64,000 nucleotides of DNA from Methanolobus halotolerans (GTDB taxonomy: Archaea > Halobacteriota > Methanosarcinia > Methanosarcinales > Methanosarcinaceae): the NCBI RefSeq assembly GCF_004745425.1, contig NZ_PGGK01000001.1, positions 1 to 64,000 of the forward strand, in the 5' to 3' direction. Shown here one piece after another: positions 53,161 to 62,800 of this stretch; the first letter of the stretch is position 1; each line of letters begins with the position of its first letter. Position numbers and translations under genes: made by a program. The notes below the pieces were generated by a model that was not told the origin of the DNA, ran no database searches, and saw nothing but the letters and a program-made list of their open reading frames with translations.

Positions 53161-54150
53161 ATGTTACCTGTTCCAAGAAAGATTCCGGGGCGTATTGCTG
53201 TGGTCGCTGCAATTGCAATCCTCCTTATAGCTGGTGCTGCACTTTTCGATCAATTCATGGTAAAACAGACAATTGGCGAAGTAGAAAGCCGCTGGGAAGA
53301 AGCGAACAAGTTAAGTGAAAAAGGACAACATGAACAGGCTTTAATAATCTATGGTAGTGTTTTTGAACTGATCTCCCCCGATGAATTCCCAAAACAGTAT
53401 GGAATGAATCACTACTATTGTGGTAAAACATACGGGGGGATGGCTTCTCAGGTAAATGCCTCCGGCAATCTGCAGAACAGCATATCCGCATACAATGTGG
53501 CTGCGCGTTATCTGGCAAAAGAGAATCATCCGGGGGAATTCGCTCTTGTGCAGTACGGTCTGGGTGATGCCTGCCTGAACTTATACGGGTTGAATAACAG
53601 GAAAGGAGATCTTCAGACCGCGATAAATTACTATGAGGAATCACTTAGTTACTATACTGTGGCCAGCGATCCTCATTACTTTGCATCAGCAAATAACAGG
53701 CTTGGAAACGCCTATAGGAAAATGGGTGTCCGACAAAATGATTCAGAATACCTGTTAGCAGCTGTAAAGTCCTATAATGAGTCTTTGAGAGTTTTCAGAA
53801 AAAATGTATATCCTGTGGAATATGCGGGTGTGCAGAACAACCTTGGGAATCTGTATCTGGAAATATCGGAATTCACTGATAAAAGATCCAATATCAACAA
53901 AGCCGTAGCTGCATATAACAGTGCTCTGGATATACTGACAATTGATGCTCAGCCTGTAGAATATGCTACTGTACAGAATAATCTGGGTAACGCTTATTTT
54001 GAACTGTCTGCGATAGAAAACAAAAAAGTGAATTCTGAAAAGGCAGCAAGTTCCTACCATCAATCCTTAAAAGTGTTTACAGTAAATCGTTTTCCTGTTG
54101 AACACGAAGGAATCATGGACAATATCGCAAAGGTTTACTCAAATCTCTGA
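53161..54150 (+). CDS. Membrane-anchored tetratricopeptide-repeat protein
   Basis: About 329 residues. An N-terminal helix (about residues 10-32, IAVVAAIAILLIAGAALFDQF) anchors the protein. The rest is TPR-like repeats of about 48 residues, with recurring phrases such as YAGVQNNLGNLYLEI, YATVQNNLGNAYFEL and HYFASANNRLGNAYRKM, each followed by a helix ending in SLRVF or SLKVF. It probably mediates protein-protein contacts on the membrane; partners are unknown. ATG 53161 follows GGGGTC; an upstream ATG at 53146 is possible. It stands alone downstream of rlmE. Confidence 0.75.
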   Translation: MLPVPRKIPGRIAVVAAIAILLIAGAALFDQFMVKQTIGEVESRWEEANKLSEKGQHEQALIIYGSVFELISPDEFPKQYGMNHYYCGKTYGGMASQVNASGNLQNSISAYNVAARYLAKENHPGEFALVQYGLGDACLNLYGLNNRKGDLQTAINYYEESLSYYTVASDPHYFASANNRLGNAYRKMGVRQNDSEYLLAAVKSYNESLRVFRKNVYPVEYAGVQNNLGNLYLEISEFTDKRSNINKAVAAYNSALDILTIDAQPVEYATVQNNLGNAYFELSAIENKKVNSEKAASSYHQSLKVFTVNRFPVEHEGIMDNIAKVYSNL

Positions 54151-54183
54151 ATTCCGTACCTAAAAAGAGTAAATGCTGCCTTT

Positions 54184-54474
54184 TTATCTCTCCTGCAGAG
54201 TCTCCACTTCCTCTACAAGTCTTTGGCCTGCAGCAATTTCATCTATGCTATGTACCACAGCTCCCAGTTCCTCAATTGAATTCTTTATTTCTTCATAATC
54301 CAGATTTTCTCCTTCCACAGTGATTTTGACGGTCTCCGTCTGCTGGTCTACTTCATATAGGCTAAGGTTGACACCATGGACGCCATCAATCACACTCAAT
54401 ACATTGGAGAGCTCCACGATTGATGGATGATGGGGTTTTAGTACATCAAGGACCAATCTTCTGATTCCTGTCAC
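54184..54474 (-). CDS. DUF211 protein
   Basis: A 96-residue archaeal protein of the DUF211 family: [41 protein letters not shown] and the acidic C-terminal helix. The family has a ferredoxin-like fold and forms oligomers; its role is unknown, possibly small-molecule or metal sensing. GTG start behind a perfect AGGAGGT. It converges with the TPR gene and is divergent from the PHP gene. Confidence 0.85.
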   Translation of the reverse strand: MTGIRRLVLDVLKPHHPSIVELSNVLSVIDGVHGVNLSLYEVDQQTETVKITVEGENLDYEEIKNSIEELGAVVHSIDEIAAGQRLVEEVETLQER

Positions 54475-54648
54475 TTTTTACCTCCTTCCTGATAGGAATA
54501 TGCTGATAGTTAAACTACTATTGTGGGATATGAGCTTGCTGATAGTTTAAGGCTTCTGGAATTTAAAGCCCATGGATGGTTTTATTAGAGTTAGATGCAT
54601 AGCTATGTATAAAATTCAAATTCCGAAAAATAGGTCTAAGGTATTATC

Positions 54649-55290
54649 ATGATAGATATGCATACTCACTCAATCTTCAGTGATGGTGAACTAATTCCCA
54701 GTGAGCTTGTAAGAAGGGCGGTAGTTAAGGGTTACAGGGCGATAGGGATTACGGATCACGTTGATTTTTCCAATGTAGAACATGTTCTGGAGAATGTCAG
54801 GAAGGCTAAGTATCTGGAAGATGAACTTGAGATCCAGGTGGCTATAGGTGTCGAGATAACACACGTTCCTCCCCGGAAGATCGCTCCCTTGGCACGGAAA
54901 GCAAGAGAACTGGGGGCTGAGATCGTTGTGGTCCATGGTGAGACGATCAACGAACCTGTTATGCCGGGTACGAATGCTGTTTCAGTTGAACTTAGTGACG
55001 TTGACATACTTGCACATCCGGGTTTTATAACCCCGGAGGAAGCTGAGACTGCCCGGGATAACGATGTGTGCCTTGAAATAACCGCACGCAATGGGCATAA
55101 CAGAACGAACGGGCATGTAGCAAGGATAGGAATGGAAGCAGGTGCAACACTTGTTGTGGATACTGATGCGCACAGTCCCAATGACCTTATAGATCGTGAT
55201 TTTGCAAAGATGGTAGCAATGGGTGCGGGACTTAATGAAAAGCAGGCAAATGCGGTGCTTGATAACTCAATGCGCTTCCTGAAAAGATAG
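54649..55290 (+). CDS. PHP-domain phosphoesterase (histidinol-phosphatase type)
   Basis: A 213-residue metal-dependent phosphoesterase. The metal motifs are DMHTHSIFSDGEL, ITDHVDFSN, the glutamate in GVEITHVPP, VVHGETIN, ILAHPGFI and VDTDAHSPNDL, a full trinuclear set. Archaeal members have been annotated as histidinol phosphatase or as 5'-3' phosphoesterases; the substrate is not fixed. AAGGTATTATC precedes the ATG. The cyclase-family gene follows 22 bases downstream on the same strand. Confidence 0.85.
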   Translation: MIDMHTHSIFSDGELIPSELVRRAVVKGYRAIGITDHVDFSNVEHVLENVRKAKYLEDELEIQVAIGVEITHVPPRKIAPLARKARELGAEIVVVHGETINEPVMPGTNAVSVELSDVDILAHPGFITPEEAETARDNDVCLEITARNGHNRTNGHVARIGMEAGATLVVDTDAHSPNDLIDRDFAKMVAMGAGLNEKQANAVLDNSMRFLKR

Positions 55291-55312
55291 GTGATTCCGA
55301 TAATTGTTTCAA

Positions 55313-55978
55313 ATGCGCAGGAAGATCATTGATATCTCTGTCGGCATATCTTCGGATACATGTGTATATCCGGGGGATCCGGAAACCCTTATAGAATCGG
55401 TATACTCCATCAGAGGTGACGGGTATGCGGTTTCCCGGGTTAGCTTTGGTACTCATACCGGAACTCATGTGGATGCGCCTTCCCATATTATTGATGGCGG
55501 CCCAAATATTGACAATATCCCGATAGAATCGTTTGTGGATGGGGCTTTAGTTCTCGACCTCTCCTTTGTAAGTACGGATATATCGCTTGATGACCTGGTA
55601 CTTGCTTTTGCAGGATTTGAAGGATATGATGCAAGTGATGTCCGGGTCCTGCTGATAAAAACTCACGAGTACGCTCATGAAGACCCGGATGAAACCCCTT
55701 TTACTGCTCAAAGGTGTCTGCAGTCCGATGCAGGCTCCTGGATAATGGAGCACGGTTTCAGGGCAGTCGGGGTGGACACTCTTTCTGTAGATGTGTCTCA
55801 GTCCCTGAATAACCACCGGCTGTTTCTGGAGAACGGGGTGATTATTGTAGAAAACCTGGATCTATCCGGAGTCGAACCCGGCCTGTATGATTTTATATGT
55901 TTACCTTTGAAACTGCATGGTTGTGAAGCAGCACCTGCACGTGTGGTTCTGGTCGAGAAAGGATTTTTGAATAAATAA
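55313..55978 (+). CDS. Cyclase-family metal-dependent hydrolase (kynurenine-formamidase-like)
   Basis: A 221-residue member of the cyclase family, whose hallmark HTGTHVDAPSH holds the zinc ligands; DISVGISSDTCVYPGDP and VGVDTLSVDVS are further landmarks. Characterised relatives hydrolyse N-formylkynurenine or close polyketide rings, but archaeal members are untested and no tryptophan-degradation gene is nearby. The frame opens with TTG 55304; ATG 55313 is chosen because it directly precedes the conserved RRKIIDIS. It follows the PHP gene closely and is likely co-transcribed. Confidence 0.82.
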   Translation: MRRKIIDISVGISSDTCVYPGDPETLIESVYSIRGDGYAVSRVSFGTHTGTHVDAPSHIIDGGPNIDNIPIESFVDGALVLDLSFVSTDISLDDLVLAFAGFEGYDASDVRVLLIKTHEYAHEDPDETPFTAQRCLQSDAGSWIMEHGFRAVGVDTLSVDVSQSLNNHRLFLENGVIIVENLDLSGVEPGLYDFICLPLKLHGCEAAPARVVLVEKGFLNK

Positions 55979-56188
55979 TCTATTTTTATACAGACACTAA
56001 CATATTAATACATTCATTTAAATATGAGATATGTTATATTATGTCATGTGTAACAGTTTCAAGTGAGTGCAATGTTTTTTTGCACTTCCTTCTGCTCAAT
56101 ACCTAAATTTATTAAATAATAGAATTAATATACTATGAAGCAGATATTCATATTACACAATTGTTAAAACGTTGATGAGGGAAATCGC

Positions 56189-57094
56189 ACGAAAGCAAAT
56201 CAGAAGCGTACAATGCACAGTGATGACCGTGCACAAGTAGGCATAGGTACTTTAATTATTTTCATATCGATGGTACTGGTAGCTGCTGTGGCATCAGCAC
56301 TCCTGATAAAAACCTCCGGTGTGCTTCAGCAGAAGGCTTCTCAGACAGGCCAGGAAACCACCAGGGAGGTCGCATCCAACATGCGTGTAGACCGTGTGGA
56401 AGGCGAACGTGCGAAATACTCAACGATCACAGTAACAAATGATTCGATATCAAATGCAAATCTAATCTGCTATAAGGGCCAGATAGTCGAATGGATCTCT
56501 TCTTCGGGAGCTTTTAATGTCTCAATAAATGGGGGAGATGCTATCTCGGTTGCCGATGGTTCTTTTTACGAACAACGTTTTTCTCAGACGGGTGAAAATA
56601 ATTTCACTGTAACTACAGAATCTGGCTCTGTTATTCCTGGAACGATTACTGTCGGTGATGAGGTCGAGTATGGTGAGATCACAAAATTACACATCTCCGT
56701 ATCCCTCGGTCCTGGCAGTGAGGACGTTGATCTGTCGCAACTGATCATCTATCTTTCAGATGGTGAGCATGTTGCCAATGTAAGGTATGATACATCAGAT
56801 ACGAGTACTGAGATACATAAACCTACAGATGAGTACTTCTCTGTAAGTCCGATACGTTCTCGTGATCAAACATCATTCAAGGCCACACAGCCGGTGTTAA
56901 GAACAGGTGATATCATGGAGGTCATAGTTGATATTCGACAGGTTTTCAGGGAAGATAATATGGACTATGAGGGTCTCAAACCCCGGACAGAAGTATCTTT
57001 CCAGGTAAGGCCTGAAGCAGGAGCTCTTGTAGTGTTCGACTTTACAACACCTGGTGCTTATTTTAATGAAAAATACATTCTGCTAAGATACTGA
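56189..57094 (+). CDS. Archaellin (FlaB-type) with probable ACG start and a central insertion
   Basis: Archaellum filament protein. The class III signal and helix read [29 protein letters not shown], cleaved before QVGIG, then [19 protein letters not shown]. The C-terminal half (from about 160) is the usual archaellin beta-domain. Between them, about residues 95-155 carry an extra beta-rich module ([17 protein letters not shown]). ATG 56213 would give only MHSDDRA as leader and lacks a Shine-Dalgarno. GAGGGA (56177-56182) precedes ACG 56189 by six bases and yields the leader [15 protein letters not shown], with the basic start expected. No other archaellum gene is in the window. Confidence 0.8.
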   Translation, partial: TKANQKRTMHSDDRAQVGIGTLIIFISMVLVAAVASALLIKTSGVLQQKASQTGQETTREVASNMRVDRVEGERAKYSTITVTNDSISNANLICYKGQIVEWISSSGAFNVSINGGDAISVADGSFYEQRFSQTGENNFTVTTESGSVIPGTITVGDEVEYGEITKLHISVSLGPGSEDVDLSQLIIYLSDGEHVANVRYDTSDTSTEIHKPTDEYFSVSPIRSRDQTSFKATQPVLRTGDIMEVIVDIRQVFREDNMDYEGLKPRTEVSFQVRPEAGALVVFDFTTPGAYFNEKYILLRY

Positions 57095-57116
57095 AAGCAG
57101 GTTTGAATGTCAAATA

Positions 57117-57704
57117 TTAAAAGTGAGACAGAGTGTATTTTCCGTCATTTAGAACAAGTTCAAAAACGAATTCACCTGCAACAGGATTCTCAATAACAAT
57201 TCCTTTATTTTCGGACAGACTGCCTGTGTCAATGTTCCACTCTCCTTTTTCACCGGGAATACCTTTTCGGAATTGGATATCTTCACCACTGATCAGGAAT
57301 CGCTTCTTCATTCCATTATAATATTGAACGATAATTGTGTTATTCTCAACAATCCACGGGGAATTACTTAGATCCCCGTCAGTATCCGGGTCCGGATCGA
57401 CTCCTAATGATATATATTGTACATTATCCGGAAGGGATAATTGTGCGGTGCACATTGAGCCCTCCGTACTTTGTACATCCTTTAAGTCTCTTGGGTATCC
57501 GTTTTGAATGGAGAGCAGTTCCACAGAAAGGTCATTGATCTCTTTTTCAACCTGTGATCCGGTCAGGTACGGAGAAACATTGTTCCATGAGACTGTTACA
57601 AGGATAAGGATTACTCCTGCGCTGATGAGATAGAACACCATTTTCTGGGGTACTGTATCGATACCTCTGGTGTCTTTCCAGAATCCCCTGTCATTTCGTC
57701 CCAT
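57117..57704 (-). CDS. Type-IV-pilin-like membrane-anchored protein
   Basis: A 195-residue protein with one N-terminal hydrophobic helix (about residues 22-43, KMVFYLISAGVILILVTVSW) preceded by a polar, basic stretch with RGIDTVPQ, resembling archaeal pilins and pseudopilins that start with a class III signal. The rest is a beta-rich ectodomain with DPDPDTDGDLSNSPW. I do not recognise the family. It converges tail-to-tail with the archaellin gene (22 bases apart) and lies 12 bases upstream of the HAM1 gene's end region on the opposite side. AGGAGAAG precedes the ATG. Confidence 0.6.
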   Translation of the reverse strand: MGRNDRGFWKDTRGIDTVPQKMVFYLISAGVILILVTVSWNNVSPYLTGSQVEKEINDLSVELLSIQNGYPRDLKDVQSTEGSMCTAQLSLPDNVQYISLGVDPDPDTDGDLSNSPWIVENNTIIVQYYNGMKKRFLISGEDIQFRKGIPGEKGEWNIDTGSLSENKGIVIENPVAGEFVFELVLNDGKYTLSHF

Positions 57705-57716
57705 TCTTCTCCTGTT

Positions 57717-58262
57717 TTAATCCAGCCATTCGAAGAAATTGTCAATGGCCCTTCTTCGATGGGAGACCTTGTTCTTTTCTTCATTACCAAGTTCACCGAA
57801 TGTTTTCCCGTTATAATCAAAAATAGGGTCATATCCAAAGCCGCCGGTTCCACGTTCTTCATAAGATATCTTACCCTCTACTGTTCCGGTGAATACCTTT
57901 GGCTCTGAGCCGGGCTCGCAGTAGCCAATGACGGATTTGAAGGTTGCGGTCCTATCCTTTTCATCTTCCATAAGTTTAAGCACTCTTCCGTTCCCTAGTT
58001 TCTCTTCCACAAAGGCAGAGTAAGGTCCGGGGAATCCTTTGAGTGCCTTAATGAAAAGCCCCGAATCATCCACCATCACGGGCATTCCCAGTTTCTCAGC
58101 TGCCCATTTTGCTCCATATGCTGCGATGGGTTCAAGCTCATCTTCCTGTAGTTCGGGATAGCCGTCACGGTTCTGGATAACCTCTATCCCTTTTACCGCA
58201 AGAATTTCCTTTGCTTCACCGAACTTGCCTTTATTACCTGTCACAAAAACTATCTTACGCAT
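57717..58262 (-). CDS. XTP/dITP diphosphatase (HAM1/RdgB)
   Basis: A 181-residue house-cleaning enzyme hydrolysing deaminated purine triphosphates to monophosphates. It shows VTGNKGKFGEAKEIL at the N-terminus, VDDSGLFIKALKGFPGPYSAF, GTGGFGYDPIFDYNG, and SHRRRAIDNFFEWL at the end. All substrate-binding elements are present. It overlaps the bud32 gene by eight bases and follows it, a common archaeal arrangement. Confidence 0.93.
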   Translation of the reverse strand: MRKIVFVTGNKGKFGEAKEILAVKGIEVIQNRDGYPELQEDELEPIAAYGAKWAAEKLGMPVMVDDSGLFIKALKGFPGPYSAFVEEKLGNGRVLKLMEDEKDRTATFKSVIGYCEPGSEPKVFTGTVEGKISYEERGTGGFGYDPIFDYNGKTFGELGNEEKNKVSHRRRAIDNFFEWLD

Positions 58263-58827
58263 ATCTGCCTCTTTTTTCTATATCTCTTACTCTTTCCAGC
58301 ACTTCTTCAGCATTATCACACGTTTGCCTGTAACCTCTGCAAAAAGCATCTGTAAGTATCTCATGATCGTGATGGGTGCTCTCAAAGGTCTGGAACAGGA
58401 CATGTATATCCACTCCTCTTGCCTCGATACCCGGATCAATGAAAGATAGTCCGAAATCTATCATGTATATCCTGTCGTTATAAACTATCATATTTGAAGT
58501 TGTAAGATCACCATGTATGATGCCGCCCGTATGCAGGTTTCCCACAAGTTCTCCGAGCCTTTCGCTTAAACTTTCATCGACAACATATTTCAGAGGTGTT
58601 CCCGGTATGTATTGCATAACGATTGTTGAGTTCTGTACGTCGTGCACTATTGGAGTCGGTATGCCCAGACGCCGGGCTTCGGATATCAGACGTGCCTCGT
58701 TCTTTGTCCTTTCTTTCCGGATGCGTTCGTCAAGTTCCTTCTGGCGGTATTGTTTAGGGATTCTCACTTTGATTACATATCCCCCCTCTACTTTAACTGT
58801 GGCTTCGGCACCTCTTGTCAGATACAT
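58255..58827 (-). CDS. KEOPS complex kinase/ATPase Bud32
   Basis: A 190-residue small RIO-type kinase that regulates Kae1 in the KEOPS complex for tRNA t6A37 synthesis. Motifs: GAEATVKVEGGYVIKVRIPK (short P-loop and lysine), HGDLTTSNMIV (catalytic aspartate) and MIDFGLSFIDP. In several archaea Bud32 is fused to Kae1; here the two are separate, 23 bases apart, with kae1 upstream. It overlaps the HAM1 gene by eight bases. AAAGGTGA precedes the ATG. Confidence 0.92.
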   Translation of the reverse strand: MYLTRGAEATVKVEGGYVIKVRIPKQYRQKELDERIRKERTKNEARLISEARRLGIPTPIVHDVQNSTIVMQYIPGTPLKYVVDESLSERLGELVGNLHTGGIIHGDLTTSNMIVYNDRIYMIDFGLSFIDPGIEARGVDIHVLFQTFESTHHDHEILTDAFCRGYRQTCDNAEEVLERVRDIEKRGRYA

Positions 58828-58850
58828 AATATCACTTCACCTTTCCATGA

Positions 58851-59843
58851 TCATTTACGCCAGCTGACATCCACGTCGTCAGGCCTGAAATTCGGATTCA
58901 CATGTGAATCTTCGATAGCCAGAGTATCTCCTGCTTCATACATAAGAAGCCCCAGATAAGCTATCATGGCCCCGTTATCCCCCATAAATCTTTTTTCGGG
59001 TACATAGAAGGATGCTCCTCTTTCCTCACACATTATGTCCAGCATTTCCCGAAGTCGCATATTAGCTCCCACACCACCTGCAAGCAGTACCTCATTCTTT
59101 TCTGCATGTGCAAGTGCACGTTCGGTTACCTCTACGACCATGGCAAAGGCGTTTTCCTGCAATGAGTAGCATACATCTTCGATGGGATATCTCTTCAGGG
59201 CTTCCGTTGCTGCAGTTGAGAGTCCTGAGAAGGATAGGTCCATCCCTTTGACCACATAGGGCATGGGGATGTAGTTCGCTGACTGTTTAGCCAGCTGCTC
59301 TATCTTCGGTCCGCCCGGATGACTGAGGCCTGCACCTCTTGCAAATTTATCAAAGGCATTTCCAAGACCTATGTCCAGGGTCTCGCCGAAAACACGATAT
59401 CTTCCCATCCGGTAAGCCAGTACCTGGGAGTTGGCGCCACTTACATATAGTGTCACAGGATCCTCAGCGGGTGTCTTCCAGCGTCCGACCTCTATGTGTG
59501 CGAGACAGTGGTTAACACCTGCAAGTGGTACATCAAGTTTTATCGAAAGCATCCTCGCTGCGGTGGCCACAGTGCGCAGACAGGCACCAAGTCCGGGTCC
59601 CTGCGAGAAAGAGATAGCATCGATGTCAGAAGTTCTGATGCCTTTTTCCTTAGCCTCTTCAAGGGCTTGCTTAATCATAGCAGAAGCGTATTTGGCATGA
59701 TGCTGCGCAGCTTCACGCGGATGAATGCCTCCGGTTGGCGGACTGTATGTATCAGTGGCCTCTGATATGACATTTTTCTCATTTACTATGGCAACGCTGA
59801 GATTCCATGCAGTGCCCTCTATACCAAGGACTGTTCCTTTCAA
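58851..59843 (-). CDS. tRNA N6-threonylcarbamoyltransferase Kae1 (KEOPS)
   Basis: A 330-residue ASKHA-fold enzyme that transfers threonylcarbamoyl to A37 of ANN-decoding tRNAs. It shows VLGIEGTAWNLSVAIV, FSQGPGLGACLRTVATAAR, the iron-binding GVNHCLAHIEVG, YVSGANSQVLAY and LLAGGVGANMRLREML. Start is TTG 59843 behind GGAGAAATAGAT, giving the expected N-terminus. First gene of the kae1-bud32-HAM1 cluster. Other KEOPS parts (Cgi121, Pcc1) and Sua5 are outside the window. Confidence 0.94.
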   Translation of the reverse strand: MKGTVLGIEGTAWNLSVAIVNEKNVISEATDTYSPPTGGIHPREAAQHHAKYASAMIKQALEEAKEKGIRTSDIDAISFSQGPGLGACLRTVATAARMLSIKLDVPLAGVNHCLAHIEVGRWKTPAEDPVTLYVSGANSQVLAYRMGRYRVFGETLDIGLGNAFDKFARGAGLSHPGGPKIEQLAKQSANYIPMPYVVKGMDLSFSGLSTAATEALKRYPIEDVCYSLQENAFAMVVEVTERALAHAEKNEVLLAGGVGANMRLREMLDIMCEERGASFYVPEKRFMGDNGAMIAYLGLLMYEAGDTLAIEDSHVNPNFRPDDVDVSWRK

Positions 59844-59881
59844 ATCTATTTCTCCAGCGCTTAATGGTCAGCATCATAATA

Positions 59882-62800
59882 TTAATTTTGCTGTTTTCTT
59901 ATCAGTAAGTAGGCGATGGTAAGAATTAGTCCTGTTAATCCCGTATAGACTAATAGCATTGTACCGGATGTTGAAGAGTCTGTTCCTGACCTTGATGTAT
60001 TCTTTGTAAGAGGATATTCATTAGTTTCGATTTCTTCTTTCATCAGGACAGTACCGTCAACTGTAGTCTCTATCTGAGCTCCCGTACTCATTCCTGTTAT
60101 GGCAAAAGGTGAAAATCCAGGTGTCTTTGCTTCAAAGTAAAGGTATTTATCATCGGAGCCAGACAGTTCTGTAGATAATTTACTCCATGCTCCTCCTGAG
60201 TATCGTTGAAGTTTTATGGATGACTGATCGATCCCATTGTCAAGCAGCCATTTCCTGTCAACCCTGAATCCGATTGCAGGGTCCTTGATGTTTTCCTCTG
60301 TGGCATAACCTGTTTTTCCGATCCAGATATTTATGTTCTTATAAACTGTGCCGGAGGCCGCACTATTGGAAAACGTGGAGGTGTTCTTTAAAACCTCGAT
60401 GGTAACAGTGATTTTTCCCGCGTTCTTCAGTGACAGGTAGCGGACATAATCAATATCGTTATTCTCATCATTGAAATCAAAGTCCGCGAGCTCGTCCTTT
60501 CCTGCATATACTGTGAGTACATCCTTGAAGGCGATGTTCTCATTATCTTCACCTGTGGAGCCGCCTCCTCCACCTCCACCGCCGCTATTATCATTTCCGT
60601 CATCATCAGAAGATAATGTCGTTACGGTCGTATTTGTCCAGTTTCCAATATTTCCTACAAAATCGATTGGTCTTAGGCCATAACTGTAGCTTGTACTGGC
60701 AGAAAGACCTGTGTCTGTTATCTGCTGGTCAGAACTGTTCTCCAGTAACACACCATTTTTCCATATCTCAACACGATCTGTATCGTCGGATTCGTTCCAT
60801 GAGATTGTTATGGATGATGATTTTCTGGAACTTGAAAGGCCACTGATCACTGGTGCAGTATTGTCCTCAAGTGGAGCATAGATACTAAGGTGAGTGATAT
60901 TCGTGGTTGTGGTATTTGCAGTGCTGTTCACTGTGCTTCTGAATGGAATCCATGTTCTTTCATTTTCATCATACCATGCGACTACAAGCTTGTCCGTATT
61001 GTTCACAAGGTAAGGGTCGTATCCTAGTGTAAGGGACACATCCTCGTCAAACTGATGCGAATAGTTAACATCAGATTCATTAATCACTCTGATATCGATC
61101 GGACTTGCTGCAAGAATCGAACCGTTCTCAGGCTCCACTCCTCTTACAAGAGCTACAGAGATGTTTCCGGGATTGGATGGTGTGCCTGTGATGTTGAAGT
61201 TAATGGCAGGCTTACTGACATTATTGCTAATACCCGGGACAGAAAGGCTGACCTCATCATTTCCTTCAGTGTTGAATGTATCTCCAAGACTAAGGTGGAT
61301 CGTTGTGTTGGAACTGAAGTAGTTCTTCTCAGAATTATTGAAGATGGAACTGACATTAACAGTATTCGTTCCGTTCGACAACGGGATGTTCGTCAAATTG
61401 AACATGCCATTTGAAACAGGCCATGACTCTTTGGTAATGATCCCATTAACATCGACCGAGATATTGGTTGCTATTCCTGCAGTTCCGTTCAGGGAGAAGT
61501 TATCAGCAGGCAGGTAATAGATCATTCCGGATACCGGTAAATCGACACTTGGCTGACTGGTAAATACAGTGAAGTTCACGGTGGCTGAACTGATATTTCC
61601 TGTGATATCCTCGGCAAAGACTGTGATATTATGGTGACCTTCACTTACATTTAAACTTGTATTAATTGAAAAAGCGTTACCAGCTGTAATATTCAAACCA
61701 TTATCAATATTATACCAGAAATCACATAATTTCCTGTTACTAATGTTGATATCAAAACTTTCTTCCTGTATCACTGCATTCTCTTCAAGCCCCTGAATGC
61801 TTATTATATTCTCATCGGTACTGACATAAAAACTCCATTTGTGATTAATTTCTTCATTCTGGTTTGTCATTGCACTGACAAACACATTATGATATCCTTC
61901 TGTGTATGGGTTTTCAGTCCGGTTCTCAACCCTGTATCCACCATCTATGGGTTCTGATATGGAATTTACCAGTGATTCATCAATGGTCATGTTTATAGAG
62001 CTTGCATTGATTCCTTCGGGATGTGTGAAGTTAAGATAAACAGTGGTGGTATTGTCCTCAGTGAACGAATTACTGGCAGGGAATCCATCAACATCACATG
62101 TAAAATATGCTACAAGAGAGAAATTCTGAGGGCCCTCATTTATCTCTGTGCCATTTACTTCTACTGTATAGATCCCGGCAACAGGATTAGTCAATTCAAT
62201 ACTTTCAACATTGTTTGTATCATCAGGCGCGTTACTTAGATCATAATTTCCATAATATGTACCCTCAGGGCCTGTAACTGTAAGATCAAGGTTATTTACA
62301 AGTGTTTTACTTGCTGAAACCAGTCCCGGATAATCAGTCCAGACAAGTGTTACTCTGAGCATGTCCGATGAATCAGCTATATCGTAAGTCACATTCCACG
62401 AATCGCTGGTGTTCAATGGTTTAACATTATCAAAATATCTGATAATTCTCGGGTATTGTGGATATACGGAATTCTCGACATCAACACGCCCCCAACCCTG
62501 GGAGTAATCTGGCCTGCCGGTACTTTCTGGATCTATATCACGCGCTCCGTTGATTAACGTAGCTTTTATGAGTGCAGCACTGGGGTTGGGTACGTTCTCT
62601 ATGTCCATATAGTACTGTCTTATTAGGGCAGCAGAACCTGCTACTATCGGTGTTGACATACTTGTGCCGCTCAGGTAAAGATAATCGCTATTAATTGCTT
62701 TGCCATATTCAGTATCTGTAGTTGCCTCACTTGATCTTGTAGAAGCAATATATGTTCCCGGTGCAACCACATCAGGTTTTATTCGATCATCTGCGGTAGG

